A DNA stretch of 64,000 bases from Gnetum montanum (GCA_015680685.1 MNCI01004504.1:565276-629275); one strand, 5' to 3'. Positions 24,397-36,637 are shown, numbered from the stretch's first letter. Numbers and translations: made by a program. The notes: generated by a model from the sequence alone, not told the origin.

Positions 24397-25692
24397 ACTA
24401 TCACCCCTGAGGGTTTGCTAGGTAGGATTTTTACACTGTTATTTACATTGTTCACCACCTCCATTGTTCTCCTCTCCACCATGGTTAACATGTTTTATTG
24501 TGTAGTAGACACCACTTTTGATGCCCCTAGCCCTTCTTCTTCGATTCGTTTCCAACCCTGGACCAAGACCCCCAACAAACTCACTTTTATGGAGGGGGTG
24601 GTTGATGACATGATCGATTGTCTAAGACAGATTGATCCAGAGATTGGTATGTTAAAATTGCTACGCTAGGCTTTCTACGTTGTTGCAATTTCACTATGTC
24701 ACTATGACTAACTCTCACCCATATGTGGGTGGCAGCCTCTCATCACAAGTGGGATCCTAAGCAAGCCGTTGAGGTTGACGCCGTACCCAAACTTCCGTCA
24801 AAGGTAGTCGAGGTACCTTTTCACATATATGATGAAGCAAGTAAATATGCATTACACTTAGCACACTCCTTATGGGATTGTAGGCATGTGAATGAAGACT
24901 TCTAGAAGTAGGTACCAAACTTCAGAAGGAGAAGGCTAACCTAATTGCTGAGGTGGGGGATCTCTAATCCAGGACTGAATTTTTGTTGGCCTAGGACACT
25001 CGTGATGGTAGTTTGCATGCGACCTTCATTGACTATGCAAGATATTGGACAACTGTGTGAAGCAAAAATGAAGCCACACATGAGATCATCAAACAGCGCA
25101 TGCAAATGGACCTTCTAGCCCAGAAGAACCAAGATTTGAAGGATTATAGTGCAAAGGTTTATGAGTGGGGATAGGCATAGAAGAACCATAAGAATATGTA
25201 TAAAACAAAATGTACCACCTATTGTAAAAAATACCGGGATGCTTCGGTTAAGTTGCATACCCATGAGTTATTCCTTAATGTTATTGGTGCTTTCGAGGCT
25301 TATGAAAGGTTCATGCAACAATGAGTCTCCTGAAAGGGAAATGACCCTACCTACTGGTGAGACCACCACCGCCACCTTTTCCCCAAGACCACCCAGATGG
25401 ATAGCTATGGAAAAAGGAAAGGTTGTAGCAAGTGTTGATCTGGGAGATAGGAATTGAGCCAATGTCACTGAGGAGATCCTACAGCATCTTGCGATTAGCA
25501 TGGATAAGATACCCCCCAAAATGGATTTGGGGCCATCTCGAGTTAGTCACTTTTTGTTGTGTCATAGTTTATTTTATAAAAGCCTTTGTTGTAGCTTTAA
25601 TTCATTGTTTTATTTTCTTTGTTACACAGGATCCAAATGAACACATAGGACCCAATGAAATAGGGAATGGTGGTGTGGGCAAAGACTCCTAG

Positions 25693-25854
25693 CGTAGCGG
25701 CGTAAAATTTTTATTCTTGTCTTTTTAAAAAAATTGTGTAAACATTATTGATTGACATTGAATGAAGAAGATAATGTGAAGGAATTCACTTCATCTTGGT
25801 TAATGCATTATATTTATTTTTTATTTTTTATCTTTTTAGACCCCTTGGGAGATT
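25693..25854 (+). other. 3' flank of the B accessory gene
   Basis: AT-rich tail after the last stop codon (TAG at 25,690-25,692, after GNGGVGKDS). It could be the 3' untranslated region. No unambiguous poly(A) signal is seen. Confidence 0.3.
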
Positions 25855-26070
25855 CTCATTTTAGTTTTAGGCCATTTCGGGCTGTTGCTATTTTTAGGCC
25901 ATTTTGGGCTGCAACAATATTTTAAGGCCATTTCGGGCCATCACTAGTTTTAGGCCATTTCGAGCTACGACTTAATGATAATTTTTTTTTGCTCTTGTTT
26001 TTGGAGAAATGAAGTGGCTAGTTTTAGGCCTTAGTGGGTCGCAATAGTAGTTTAAGGCCATTCTGAGCCA
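25855..26070 (-). repeat. Spacer array of element B after protease
   Basis: Six units of 33-40 bases such as TTTTAGGCCATTTCGGGCTG, read on the plus strand. In minus sense these match the short array GGCCCGAAAAGGCCTTAAAC in element C (41,275-41,355). It closes the right side of the accessory module. Confidence 0.8.
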
Positions 26071-26399
26071 TAGTAATGGAATTAATGCAAACAACAACTA
26101 TAATGTAAATGGTGGACACAATGTAGACAGTAGACACAATGCAAATGCAAACAATGGACATGATGCAAATAATTGAAATAATGTATGATTGTAATGCCAA
26201 AAGAAGTGAGCATAGTGCAAACTGTAAACGTGGTGCTAAAAGTGAACATAATGTAAACAATAAACATAATGCTAAGATTAGGACAGAAGGAGACAACAAA
26301 GCCAAGAGTTTATGGAGCTAAATCAGAGATAATATTTAATTGTGCATTTTTTTTCTAATCCATCATGGGCTAGGTGAAGCGTATGGCCGAGGGGCTTTG
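26071..26399. other. Low-complexity stretch with ATGCAAAC-type repeats
   Basis: Short decayed repeats of AATGCAAACAATGGACATGA-type sequence. ORFs here on both strands are repeat artefacts. The protease C-terminal tail of element B may extend into it. Confidence 0.45.
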
Positions 26400-29300
26400 T
26401 TGTGGTATTCTTCTATGTCATTGTCTACCGCCTGGAAAGGTAACTTAGCCCATGTAGTTTCTTTGCCTAAGTCAGTGTTTTTGGTTGGCTCATTAGTCAG
26501 ACATGTAGTTTTAGTAGGAATAGATGCTTCATTTTTAGAGATTACTACCTCTAAGCCCTACTCCATGTCAACGTTGTTTATTGCTTGGGCATCCACTTTG
26601 TCACCGTAGATCACCACGTCCCCACCTGCGTAAGGTAGGTAGATCTCTTGATGTATGGGTGAAGAGACAATGCTTAATTGGGCTAACCATGACCTCCTCA
26701 AGATCAGGTTGAACCTAGGAATCTCTTCTACCTGATGAACACTACGCTTGTGGGGAACTAGTCCCCTACCACAAATTTAATGTGGATAGTTCCCTTTACC
26801 ATTACGTGCACTCCATTAAACAATTCCAGGCACAAAGTTAACATGGGCTTAATTTGATCAACCAAACCCAGTTTGTCCACTATGGGAAATGAAATGACAT
26901 TTGTAGCGGCCCCATCATCAACGTGTGCCCTTCGAATCTTGTACTGGCTGACCCAAATTGTGATGAAAATGGGTGCTATTGTCATCTAATCCTTTTCATG
27001 GTCATCCTTAATGGACTCATCATGAAACGTCAACTGATCTAGCCATGGTTCTTTGACCATAGAGGGAAGCATGACAGCATGGATCACTTTCTCCTCTACT
27101 GGCATGTTTTCATCAACTGAGATGAACATTAGCATGTGAACCATGGCCTCGTGGTGTGCAGTGGAAGTCATTACCAAGTCATACAGGCTCAAAGTTGTAT
27201 TTTTTTTATTTTGGAGCCTATTTAACTTACATGAGGGTGTTAAGGAGATCCTTTCTGTCATCTTGTTGTTTATTACCTTTTTCCTCCTCCATTCATCCTA
27301 AGAGATGAATCTCCTGAGGGGGTGTAGTTTCAAGTTGAGAACTAGGCTTTTTCAGGCCGAAAGGTGACAATTGTGAGCGTGCATTGTTATCAATTGTTGA
27401 TGAAGAAGGGTCCATGGGCTTTGAGTCTAAGGGAGTAGGCTTGGGGGGACCTAACATGGTGCGTTCGTTGGCCATCTTGTTTGTTGAACGTTCTTCCCAT
27501 TTTTTCAAACGGGGAGGCTATGGTGCCATTTTTGTTGCTTGACTTTGCATGGTAGAGGTGCTTGAATGTTTTGGCACCTTAATGATGAATGGTGCCTATG
27601 GTGTTGCTGTGGGTGACGACAGAGCTTTAAGTACAAAAGGTGCAGGGGTAGATGTCTGAGGACGAACCTTAAAGACAAACAGTTGTTGTGACGTTGTTCT
27701 TATTATTGTCAAAGTTGTTGTGTTACATGAAGGCATGCGCACCATGAATGGTTGTTGTGGTGGCTCTAGATTGTTGTTGTCAATGCCAATAACTTTGATT
27801 GTATACCCTGCATTGTTGACATTCAAGGGGTCCTTATACACATGCATTGATTATTTCTCAAGGCAGATAGGACTGCTTTCATCCAAGACCAATTTTCCTT
27901 GATCAATCATTTGTTGGATGTCATCTTTCAGTGCCAGATAGTAATTTGTATTATCGCCACAGAGTTGATGGTAGTCACAGAACCGTTCTAGCCTGAAATT
28001 CTTAGGAACTAGTGGCTCATTGGACATGGCTAAGGAGGGGTTCCTAAGAAGTTTGTAGTACTATTGATGACATTTCATCACTTCCTCTGACATCTATTTA
28101 TGCTATATATACCCAGCCCCCAATAGTTGCTTCAAAAGTTCTGAAGGCTTAATGGGCAAGGGTGTATACTTAGAGTGATCCTTGAGCTTGAAGTTGGGCC
28201 TAGGTAGGATTGATGCCTTAGGTGTTGATGTTGAGGGTTGACTAGTGTTATTTGAGCCAAATGTGGCATTAGTGGGTGCTATGGCTTCCTTTTTGTTGTT
28301 ACTATTATTGGGTTTAGTCTCATTAGCCATAGCGACCACCATGGTTGTTGCAGCCTTGTCCTTCTCTTTGTCCTTTTTGATGTGTGCATTTTTGTATGTA
28401 ACATAGGCCAGGTCTTTACTAGCTTTGGCCGCATCCTGGATGCTCTTGGTCTAAGCAAAGTCTTGACTGAGGGAACATGGGATTAGGTAGTAAAGCTTTG
28501 ACTTAATAAAATCATTTACTACCCCCTTGAAGATGACCAACAAGTGGACCTCAACGATAGGCTCATGTATCTCATTCAAGGTAGTGCTCCACCGCTGTAT
28601 GAATCTTTGCACATACTCCAATGGGTCTTGCTTGATGCTCATCATCTAGTCTAGTGTGACCTCCGATTTCAAGTTATACTTGAAGCAGTTCACAAACTGA
28701 CTTAGCATCTCCTCCAAGGTTGAGATGGAGGCACATGGGAGCACATGGTACCAGTCCAGAGCTTTGCCTATCAGAGACATGGTAAAGACACGAATGATGG
28801 AGTGTGGCCATTGTTGCAATAGTAGAGATTCTGATATAAACGTTACCAAATGTGTGTTGGGATAACCTTTCCCATTGTATTTTGTGAATTAGGGAAGTGA
28901 CACTCCAGGGGGCAACGTAAGCATGGGAATGGCCAGGCTGATGGGGTCATCATGGTAAAAATCCATGACCTATACCATGTTAGAACCGATAGCTTTGAGG
29001 CATTTAATTTTCTCTGTGAAGGTCTGGATAAGTTGAAAAGCTTGATCCAGACCTGGGGACATTGTAGATGGTTATGGGGCTACCTGAGCAACCATCATTG
29101 ATGGTGTTGTAAAGGTAGTGGCTTGGTCCATGTGGGCTGCCATTGGGGCCACTCTTGCAAATGGTGTTGCCTAGGTGATCCACCACCCAATGGGTGGTGT
29201 TGTTGGGGTAGTGGCTATTGGTGGCGCTATGGGGTTGGTAGCTTACCCATTTGGTGGGGCAGCCCATAGCCCTGTGTGCGATTGTAGTATGTGCATAAGC

Positions 29301-30151
29301 TAGTTCACTTGGGGCTACACGTAGTGATACATTGAAGAAGGTTATGCAGTAGGGAAAGAAGTAGTTGGTGCCCACCATGTGGTTGAGACTAGGTTAGCTA
29401 CTAATGGTGGGACAGGTGTAGACAAGGAACCACGGGCGAAGCTCACATGCAATTGTCACATGGGTAATGTGTGGACATATGGTAGTGTAGTCATGACTAA
29501 CGTTGGGTACAATGCTGGGGTAGACTTAGAAGGAAGGGTAACTGGGAAAGAAGTTGAAGGGGCCACCTACTGGTACGTAGAAGGTATGAGATGGCTACCC
29601 ATGGCTGACAAAGGTTTTAGTTGTGGTGGGGTTGTGGTAACCATGAAGGGGGCAAAAGAAAAGAGCTGGTTCAACTAAAAGATAGTGGTGGGAGGGATAA
29701 TTGTAGTGTAGGTCTAGCCACCACCTTCGGAGTGGGAGTCCAAGTCTTCCTATCCATCTTAGAATGCTTTATCATAATGAGATGTTGTGTCCTGTTCCCT
29801 AGACCTACTAACTTACATCAGCTGGTCTAAGACACATTGGTATGGTTTGGTCAATGGGATGGTAACATCAAGGGTAGGGATGAACTCCCTTCCATTTCGG
29901 TGGAGGAACTCAAAGTTACATTTTTCCTTGAGTTCCTAGCTTTCCAAGGGTAGATTCATCTGGACCTTCGCACAAAGGAAGTCATACCCCTCTACATCTT
30001 GCACTAAGTGCTCGGGTGATAGGTGCCGCAGTCTAAGGGACTGGCATGGTGCCAGCACTAGGCTGGGTGGTTGCTCGAGACCTATCATGTTTTGGACCAA
30101 GTAGGGAACCTCCAGGTTTGAGGTGGTGGCGGCAATGGTTGTAGGAATCAT
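26400..30151 (-). pseudogene. Gag-protease polyprotein, element B (broken)
   Basis: The N-terminal part (29,936-30,151) has YDFLCAKVQMNLPLE. The gag core (28,451-28,849) has QQWPHSIIRVFTMSLIGKAL, DWYHVLP, FVNCFKYNLKSEV and YVQRFIQRWSTTLNEIHEPI. The linker has SLYDLVMTSTAHHEAM (27,190). The protease (26,640-26,985) reads VDDGAATNVISFPIVDKLGL, with DDGA in place of the usual DTGA/DSGA. All landmarks align with elements A, C and D. The RT of this element is not fused to it: an array and the antisense gene follow. It is broken by frameshifts and stops. Gag would form the particle and the protease would cleave it. Confidence 0.85.
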
Positions 30152-30477
30152 GTAAGATGGAAACTGTAAAATAGAAAACTAAAACTGGGTATTCTAGGAA
30201 GTTTCACTTGCTACACTAAGAAGGAGTGTTACACTAAAAGGTTTTCCACATGGTAGGAGGTGCAAGCAGTGTGGGGTAGTAAATAGGGTAAACGTGTTAA
30301 GGTAAGCAATCAGTTGGAGGCTTTCATCCTACTGGATCCTAAACAAACTATCATTGTGACCAGTTTATACAACATAGTGTGTAAACAACCACAAGGATGT
30401 CACGTCTACGCTAGTAGGTGACGGGGTACAAACAGCATGTAGGATTACCTGTGATATGAGAAAAGGGCACCAAAGTT
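30152..30477 (-). other. Leader of element B
   Basis: Non-coding stretch between primer site and gag, containing several GTTACACTA-type motifs in line with the vocabulary of the B LTR. Confidence 0.5.
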
Positions 30478-30493
30478 CCTCCTTCTAGCACCA
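30478..30493 (-). promoter_or_regulatory. Primer-binding site of element B
   Basis: In minus sense TGGTGCTAGAAGGAGG, just inside the 5' LTR. Element C has the same 16 bases at 37,362-37,377. It differs from the initiator-Met and tRNA-Asp sites; I cannot name the tRNA from sequence alone. Confidence 0.7.
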
Positions 30494-30498
30494 AAAAC

Positions 30499-32691
30499 TA
30501 TAGCAACTAAAAACATCAATGGCTGGAACACTGAGAGGTCACCGGGTGTACAACCTAACCCCGGATCCATGTGAGGACCATGCTAGATGTAAACAGATGC
30601 GAGGTGCCTTGAACAGTCTGGTCGATCAGAAAGGGACTTAACCAGTGTACAATAACCTTTCATAAACATTGGTTTTAAAGATGTTATATGCACATTGAGC
30701 GATAAGTGACAAACATAAATCAATTGAGAATAATGCAAAACATGAAAATAACAAAAAAAAATGAAGTAGGTTTGGGTGAGAAAGTGCACCACCCCAAGAT
30801 CAGGGGATTTGATCCTTGCTTGAGTGAAGGAGGTGTACAACAAATAGTAATGGGGATAAGCACAACTTGCAACGAAGTAGTATGATCATAGCTCCTTGAA
30901 CTACCGTCAACAACTTCCTAATAGGATCCTACCACTTGCTAGTCTACTTACCAAGACTAATTTCCAAGAAAAAAAATCCCAAGATGCCTTACATGCTCAA
31001 GAGCCAAACACACTAAAAAATGTAAGAAGCCAACCACAAGAATGATAGGTCCAAAGCCAACCATGCAGAAAGCCAACCCTTTGAACATTTTTTGCTGGGG
31101 TATTTATAGGGCCAGGAGGAAGAGAAAAATGTGGTTTGGATGCCATGTGTCCTGGGTTCCACAAAGTGCAAACGTGACTATGCCATGCTCTTGTGTAATG
31201 CTGAGTGTGAAAACTACTACGCTATAACCATACTATTCGTGCTACATGTGCCAAAGTCCAGGTAGCTTCCATGTTTGTTATAAAGAAAACTTCCAACAAC
31301 GAAATGCAAAATGGAGCCTATGCTCTAGGACTACATCTTTCCTACTCTTGCAAGCAGGGTCAAGCGTAGGAACAACTTTGGGGGTAGTTAGGGGGTGCAA
31401 AACAAAGTAAGCTTGCTGACTTTGTCCTTTGAAGATATGTCAGGATGAGAGTAATTGTTGTCAAAAATTTCTAAAGCTAACTAAAGATTTCTTGAGGCTC
31501 CCATGCGAGTCTTATGCTAATTAGGTTGCCTAGCGTATTAGCGTAGTGTAGACATCTGCATCCTACTTTGTGCTACACTACATAGCGTAGCTGCTGATCT
31601 TGAAAAAAATCTTACATAAAAGCCAAAAAATACCTGTCTGAGACCTGGCCAGGAAAGTAACTGTTACCCTGTCTTTCATGCTGAAAGGTCTTGGGACCTG
31701 CTGAGTTCATCCTTTGGACACTTTGGTCTTTTTCATCCTCGCTATGTTGTGCTACACTATGCAACATAGTAGCCAATATGTCATGCATCGTTTTCCTGCA
31801 ATGCTTTGTTAAGAAACCTTGCTTGGGGCCTGAGGGCAAAGTGGGATAGGAAATCTTGGAGGCAGCAATATGACCAAGTGCAATCCTCTTACTAAAACCA
31901 CTTGGCAGAGGGCCTTTATATGCTCTATCCTTGCTATGCTATGCTACGATGCATAGTATAGCACAACATAGCACCCTACTTGGCTTGGATTTTGACTTAA
32001 TTTTGCAAACATTTTGTCATGGGATGTTAGTCATGTTTTAATGCATTAGCAAAGAGAACCTATTTGATGGTTGGAGCATGAACAAATGTGCTTACTCCAT
32101 CAGAGCCATCTAAGTAGGAGTATTGTCAGAGTTCATCCTTGCTACGTTGTGCTACACTACAGTGTAGCACTTGAATGAAGATAATTTCTGAAAAAATTTG
32201 CCATATTTTTTCTATGTCATGTTACTCATGCATCAAGGATGAAGTAAGGCAGATATCCTGAAGGACTTCTGAATTATTGTCAATCTGCATCTTTTGGGTG
32301 CAATCAATCTCCCCAAGGCCTGCTACACTATGCAACATAGCATAGCAGGTCTTGTAGTTAAAAAACTTGTTGAACTGTTTAGTTCATCTTGAACACTTTC
32401 AGTAGCTCCTAGCATGGTCCTTGGGTAGATCTTCAACCAGGTCAAGTGTCAAGCTAGGAAGACTCGAGGGTGTAGCTAGCCTATCAACTTGAGAGATAGA
32501 AAATTTGCTGGATTGTACAGTCAACCCCCAGTGCCTCTTTCATGCAAACTAGCCTTGTGACTAGATGCCACATTGATTGTGCCACAGAGGGCATTGTCTG
32601 CATGGCCCAATGTGACACCATGCTTGCGGGGACCCTTGCCCACATTTTGGGACTACTGAGTCATGAGAGTTCCAAGATTTATGGTGTTTCA
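30499..32691 (-). repeat. 5' LTR of element B
   Basis: Copy of the LTR at 12,680-14,913. Its inner end reads TATAGCAAC instead of TGTAGCAAC, a G-to-A change at the terminal dinucleotide. The TATA box is at 31,101-31,108 (minus), and palindromic motif clusters lie near 31,540, 31,750, 31,945, 32,150 and 32,330. Confidence 0.9.
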
Positions 32692-32696
32692 ATATA
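32692..32696. repeat. Target-site duplication of element B, right
   Basis: ATATA, identical to 12,675-12,679. Confidence 0.85.
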
Positions 32697-34249
32697 GGTT
32701 TAAGATAAGATAAAGGTCATATTTGATTATTTGAAAATGTTCACATGGGTTAACAAATAATTCCAAGTGTTGACATCATGGTTATGGTATGGCACTCACG
32801 TGCTTGTTGATCAATGTGGCATTCACACTTCATGTTTCAAAGTAATAGTCACCTAGAAATATGTTAGCATAACCAACACTCTAATCTAAGGCTTCCTTGG
32901 CCATTAGGCTTCTCCCTTTGCTTGTTTGGAGCAAGAGATCTACCTTTTGGACTTCATGAACCTTTTGACTTCTTTGGAAATTTTCTTCCTTGTCTTTTAA
33001 ACCTTTTTTTCTAGGTGAAACCTTCATTGGGTTTCATTACCAAGTTCAAACTTAGTTTGGTTTTCTCATTGAATGAGATGTGTCACATTCAATGAATTTA
33101 ATGGTGGAGCATGAGGAAGGAGGTGTCACATGACCATGGTTCATGAATGTCCAACATAGGTTTTCATTGTTGTAAGGATAAGGAAGGTTGTAATTGGGCT
33201 AAGGAATTTTAGCTCAAAATGGGCAATGAAAGTGATGTGAGACAAGCACTCTTGACATAATAGTACAAGCCAACCAAAACTAGTGCATCAAGGTTACATG
33301 GTAACTTGCTACCATGATGATTTGCAGCTACGTGATGACTTTCAGGCTTCATCCTACAAGCACAACTCCAAGAGAATAAGAAAATATGACAAATAATACA
33401 TGTTGTTACAAGACATTCCATAAGGCTACATGACATAATAAGCAAATTATAGGCAACCATAGGCTACTATTAGTACAACATTGAGAGATTTATGTCTTGG
33501 ATCATAAATTTTACAAAGTTTGTAGTTCATTTTTCATGTCAAATAGAGTTATGAGGTCATGCAAGCTTGCTTGTTTTATGTTGTAAAGGTCATTGATGTT
33601 GATCTTTTTCCCATACTTATGAATAGAACATCAAATAGAGTAAAAGAAAACATGCTAATGTTAAATGTACTTAAAGGCTATGTAATGGCTTTAATGTTTC
33701 TTTGCAAGGGTTTGATGGTGTCTTGAGCAGGCTTAAGTTCTAGTGAGAAACTTTCTTTCATGTGTTTTCTCTTAACCATCATGGTTTAGATGGGAATTTC
33801 AACCAAGAAATCCTCTATGATATTTCTAGCTTCAAGCTCAATGGTAATCAAGCTACTTCATGATGTTAAGATTGTATGGTAGAATGGTTTCAAGACTTAA
33901 GGGTTAGGTATTTTAAGATTAACTTTGTCTAACAACATCATGAGACTAACCCATTTAGGCTTTAAGGCTAGTTGAATTTGCTTCCTTATCCTCCTAGCTC
34001 AATCCTACATGTCAACATAAGCACATCAAGTGGCATCTACATGAATCAATTATTAAACAATGTAAAATATTGTAATGATAGAGAAAAATAAGGCTAAGTA
34101 AGATTAGAACATAGTGAAACAAGGCCAACCAAAGCAAGGTAGGATAGTATATGGTCAAAAATGGTCATATGTTGCTAGTTTTAGGCCTTAGTGGCCACTA
34201 TATTAGGTTCTAGGGCTTGTAGAAGGGTTTGGACACCTCAAATGGTTAT
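32697..34249 (-). other. 3' internal region of element D
   Basis: AT-rich sequence without a recognisable domain. The minus-strand ORF 33,209-33,460 includes FLFSWSCACRMKP, which lines up with FLSSWSYVCRMIP in element C (near 41,830-41,865), so this part is a diverged counterpart of the C 3' region. The acceptor-like block is at 33,344-33,375. A single spacer-array unit lies near 34,172. Confidence 0.5.
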
Positions 34250-35650
34250 TTTAAGCTTGTTTTGAAGTAGAAACAAGGCTATCTATGATTTTTATGCTAG
34301 CCTATATGTTGGACAATGTATTTCTCCTGGGGTACTAGTGTATATTCTACAAAATTTGGTTCTAGAGGGATTTTTTAGCTAGCTTTGTGGTATCAAAACC
34401 TTTGGATGTTAGCAAAATGGTCCAAGAGAGAATAAGTTAATTTTGGTGTTGATTTAATCTAATGGAGTCATTACAAGCTCCCACGCCTTGATTTATACAT
34501 TCTCTAATGTATAAATCTTGGGCCCCATCATATTTATGTTGGAAAACTTGTTCCATGGGTTATTGAATTTTGAATTTTGGCTATATTAGGCTTCCCTAAT
34601 AGTCCATAGATCTTAGGATCAAAAATTGGCTTTTCCATGTCAAAATGAGTCAACTAAAATTCATCTTATAGTTTTTGCACTAGCCAACACCCTATCTGTG
34701 TATTTTTCCAAATGTCTCAACATAAAAGTGTTAAAACTTAAATTTTCCATGCTTAAATAAGATCAAATTAAAGTTGACTTCTAGCTTCGGGGTCCTAGGC
34801 TTCTCCATTCAAACTTCATGCAATTTGGAATGTCAAAAGCTCATCCAAACTCCCAACCAATATATTTATACACTAGCTAATGTATAATTCCTAGAGTACT
34901 AACAGTTTGTGGGGTCATTCAACTTATGTTCTTAGTCTTTGAAGTCTTTAGTGTCTACGACTAATGTTTGGTGACTAGCATGAGGTATTTTGAGGCTATT
35001 TGGACTTGTACAAGGCTTGTATATGATTTTTATGCCAACCTATACACTAGCCAGCATATAAATCTTGCATCCTTAGCATAAAAAGTAAAGTTTTGAGTTT
35101 GCAATGTCATTTCGATAGCTTTTTATACTCCTTGGGACTCCCAATTTAGAACCTAGGGTTTTGTGTTTAGACAAGGATTTCTGGGTAGCATAGGAAAGCA
35201 AAGGAAATTTTGTCTATAGTTTTTATGCTTCCTATATGCTGGCTAGTGTATAGGCTTCCTACCTTCAGCGTAGGAGGCTTAAATTCCTCTTCTAAGAGCT
35301 AACAAGTGGCCAAAGATTGGGCTTGTGTTATGCCTTAGGGCTCCATGCTTCTAGTAATCAATTTTTGAGTTTTTTTAATCCAAGGAAGCTAGTGAAAAGC
35401 CTCCTACATGTTCTTTATATGCTAGATAACATATAAGCTCTATGTGCTCAGCGTAAGAGGCTTAAATATAGCTTTTAAGAGTTGAAACATGGCCAAAGTT
35501 TGGGCTTATGTTATGCCTTAGGCCTCTAGGCTTCCACCAGACAATATTTGACTCATTTTAACCCAAGGAAACTAGTGAAAATCCTTCTTCATGTTTCTTA
35601 TACACTAGCTAGCATATAAGCTCTACTATCTTAAACCAAGTCTAAAGTAT
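34250..35650. repeat. Diverged tandem array, about 190-base units, element D
   Basis: A landmark of the form TATACACTAGCTAGCATATA and its reverse-like variants recurs near 34,295, 34,495, 34,675, 34,865, 35,040, 35,230, 35,415 and 35,600. The last units also share AGCGTARGAGGCTTAAAT and GGGCTTRTGTTATGCCTTAG (35,265 and 35,450). Eight units of about 160-200 bases are implied. No protein is encoded. Confidence 0.6.
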
Positions 35651-35901
35651 GAGATTCAAGCTAAATACTAGTTGAAGCTTTGTACACTGTTGTGTGTTAT
35701 CAAGGATAATACTTTTTTGATCATTTTTCATGTTTGATATTTTTAGGTGTTTTGTAATCTTTGGTGTAAAAGGCTACTAGTTAAAATGACTATAAAAGAT
35801 AAAGTTACGAAGCAAAGTTTAATAATGAAATGCAAAAGTATAAAAAAAGATGTAACAAGTTACATTGTGAATATAAGAGAGATAAAAAGAAGGTAACTTA
35901 G

Positions 35902-36069
35902 TTACTAGTTTTAGGCCTTGGCAAGCCATCTTGTTGCCAATTTTAGACCTTAGTGAATCATGATGTTACTAGTTTTAGGTCTTAGCAGGCCATGATGTTG
36001 CTGCCAATTTTAGGCCTTAGCAAGCCAGGATGCTACCATGTCTATGCCTTAGTAGGCCATGATGCTACT
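35902..36069 (-). repeat. Spacer array of element D, left part
   Basis: Units such as TAGTTTTAGGCCTTGGCAAG. The array is cut at 36,069 by element C and resumes at 44,073. Confidence 0.85.
36065..36069. repeat. Target-site duplication of element C, left
   Basis: CTACT before the LTR, repeated at 44,068-44,072. Confidence 0.85.
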
Positions 36070-36209
36070 TGAAACACCACAAAAATTTCGAGTTTAGCGC
36101 TTGTCCAACAAGAAGCAGATCCCCATGACCCACAGAAGACTTTGGTTACATTTGAAGTCATACATGGCAATTTCGAGGATCGAAACATTTGGTTTTTACT
36201 AAGTGTTGT

Positions 36210-36560
36210 GTCAGCGTATATGCCCAGCGTATACACCGAGCGTGTACGCCCAGCATTTTCAGCATATACGCCCGACGCCCAACGTACACGCCGAGCGTGT
36301 ACACCCGGCATTTTCAGCGTATACGCCCGACGCCCAGCGTACACGCCTCACATGTACGCTCAATAGATGCAACGGGAGCAAGAATCGAAGTAAGTCGACG
36401 TCCAACATCCATCAGCGTATATGCCCCAGCGTATATGCCAGCATCCATCAGCGTATACGCCCCAGCGTATACGCCCAGCGTCCACCCAAGTTCACATGCC
36501 CAGCAAGTCCAGTGTATACGCCGGCCTGATGTAACGTATACGCCCAACGTATACCATATT
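36210..36560. repeat. GCGTATACGC palindrome array in U3 of element C
   Basis: More than a dozen copies or near copies of the perfect 10-base palindrome GCGTATACGC, often linked as CAGCGTATACGCC. Decayed copies show CpG-to-TpG or CpA change (GTGTATACGC, GCGTATATGC). The other LTR has the same array at 42,912-43,235. Confidence 0.85.
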
Positions 36561-36628
36561 TCTAAATTATACGCACCTGGTCGACACACCACGTGTCTCC
36601 CAACCCGATTTTCCTGGTAAAACCCCCC

Positions 36629-36637
36629 TATAAAAAG
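36629..36637 (+). promoter_or_regulatory. TATA box of element C, 5' LTR
   Basis: TATAAAAAG after a C-rich stretch; the second LTR has the same at 43,309-43,317. Transcription of the element should start about 30 bases downstream. Confidence 0.75.

Larger units (their letters stand above)
20862..25692 (+). pseudogene. Antisense accessory gene of element B, intron-like structure
   Basis: A plus-strand gene-like region lies antisense between protease and RT. The first short frame (20,862-20,981, MACKGKRKHWG...) follows the TATA box. Protein-like segments then alternate with AT-rich or motif-rich gaps: 22,255-22,494 (KYKFYHLYNMQYVTRHMG), 22,539-22,845 (GNMDTLVLAETALQEF), 22,935-23,946, 24,226-24,370 (GLLEREGIQFDAGEFDHLF), 24,511-24,648, 24,738-24,903 and about 24,905-25,320, where K/E/Q-rich sequence suggests a coiled coil. 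Intron-like borders are visible, e.g. GTATGTTAAAATTG at 24,647, GGGTGGCAG before 24,738 and TTGTTACACAG before 25,630. The order of a globular part then a coiled coil recalls plant transposon-associated proteins (Pfam putative plant transposon protein), but I cannot confirm a family. It is broken by stops, mostly TAG/TAA from C-to-T change. Confidence 0.55.
12680..32691 (-). mobile_element. Element B: 20-kb Ty3/gypsy (Tat/Ogre-like) retrotransposon
   Basis: Two direct LTRs of about 2.2 kb, a perfect 5-base target duplication, a primer site after the right LTR and a polypurine tract before the left LTR define a complete minus-strand element inserted in element D. Sense order: LTR, primer site, gag-PR, spacer array, antisense accessory gene, second array, RT, RNase H, second RNase H, integrase, third array, 3' region, LTR. 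The integrase C-terminal style and the additional RNase H are typical of the Tat/Ogre lineage. At 20 kb it is large, which is also usual for that lineage. All genes are broken. Confidence 0.9.

Noticed and set aside
26024-26305. Hydrophobic minus-strand ORF that looks like a membrane protein
   Set aside because: It runs through short ATGCAAAC-type repeats; both strands give repetitive peptides, and no relative has it.
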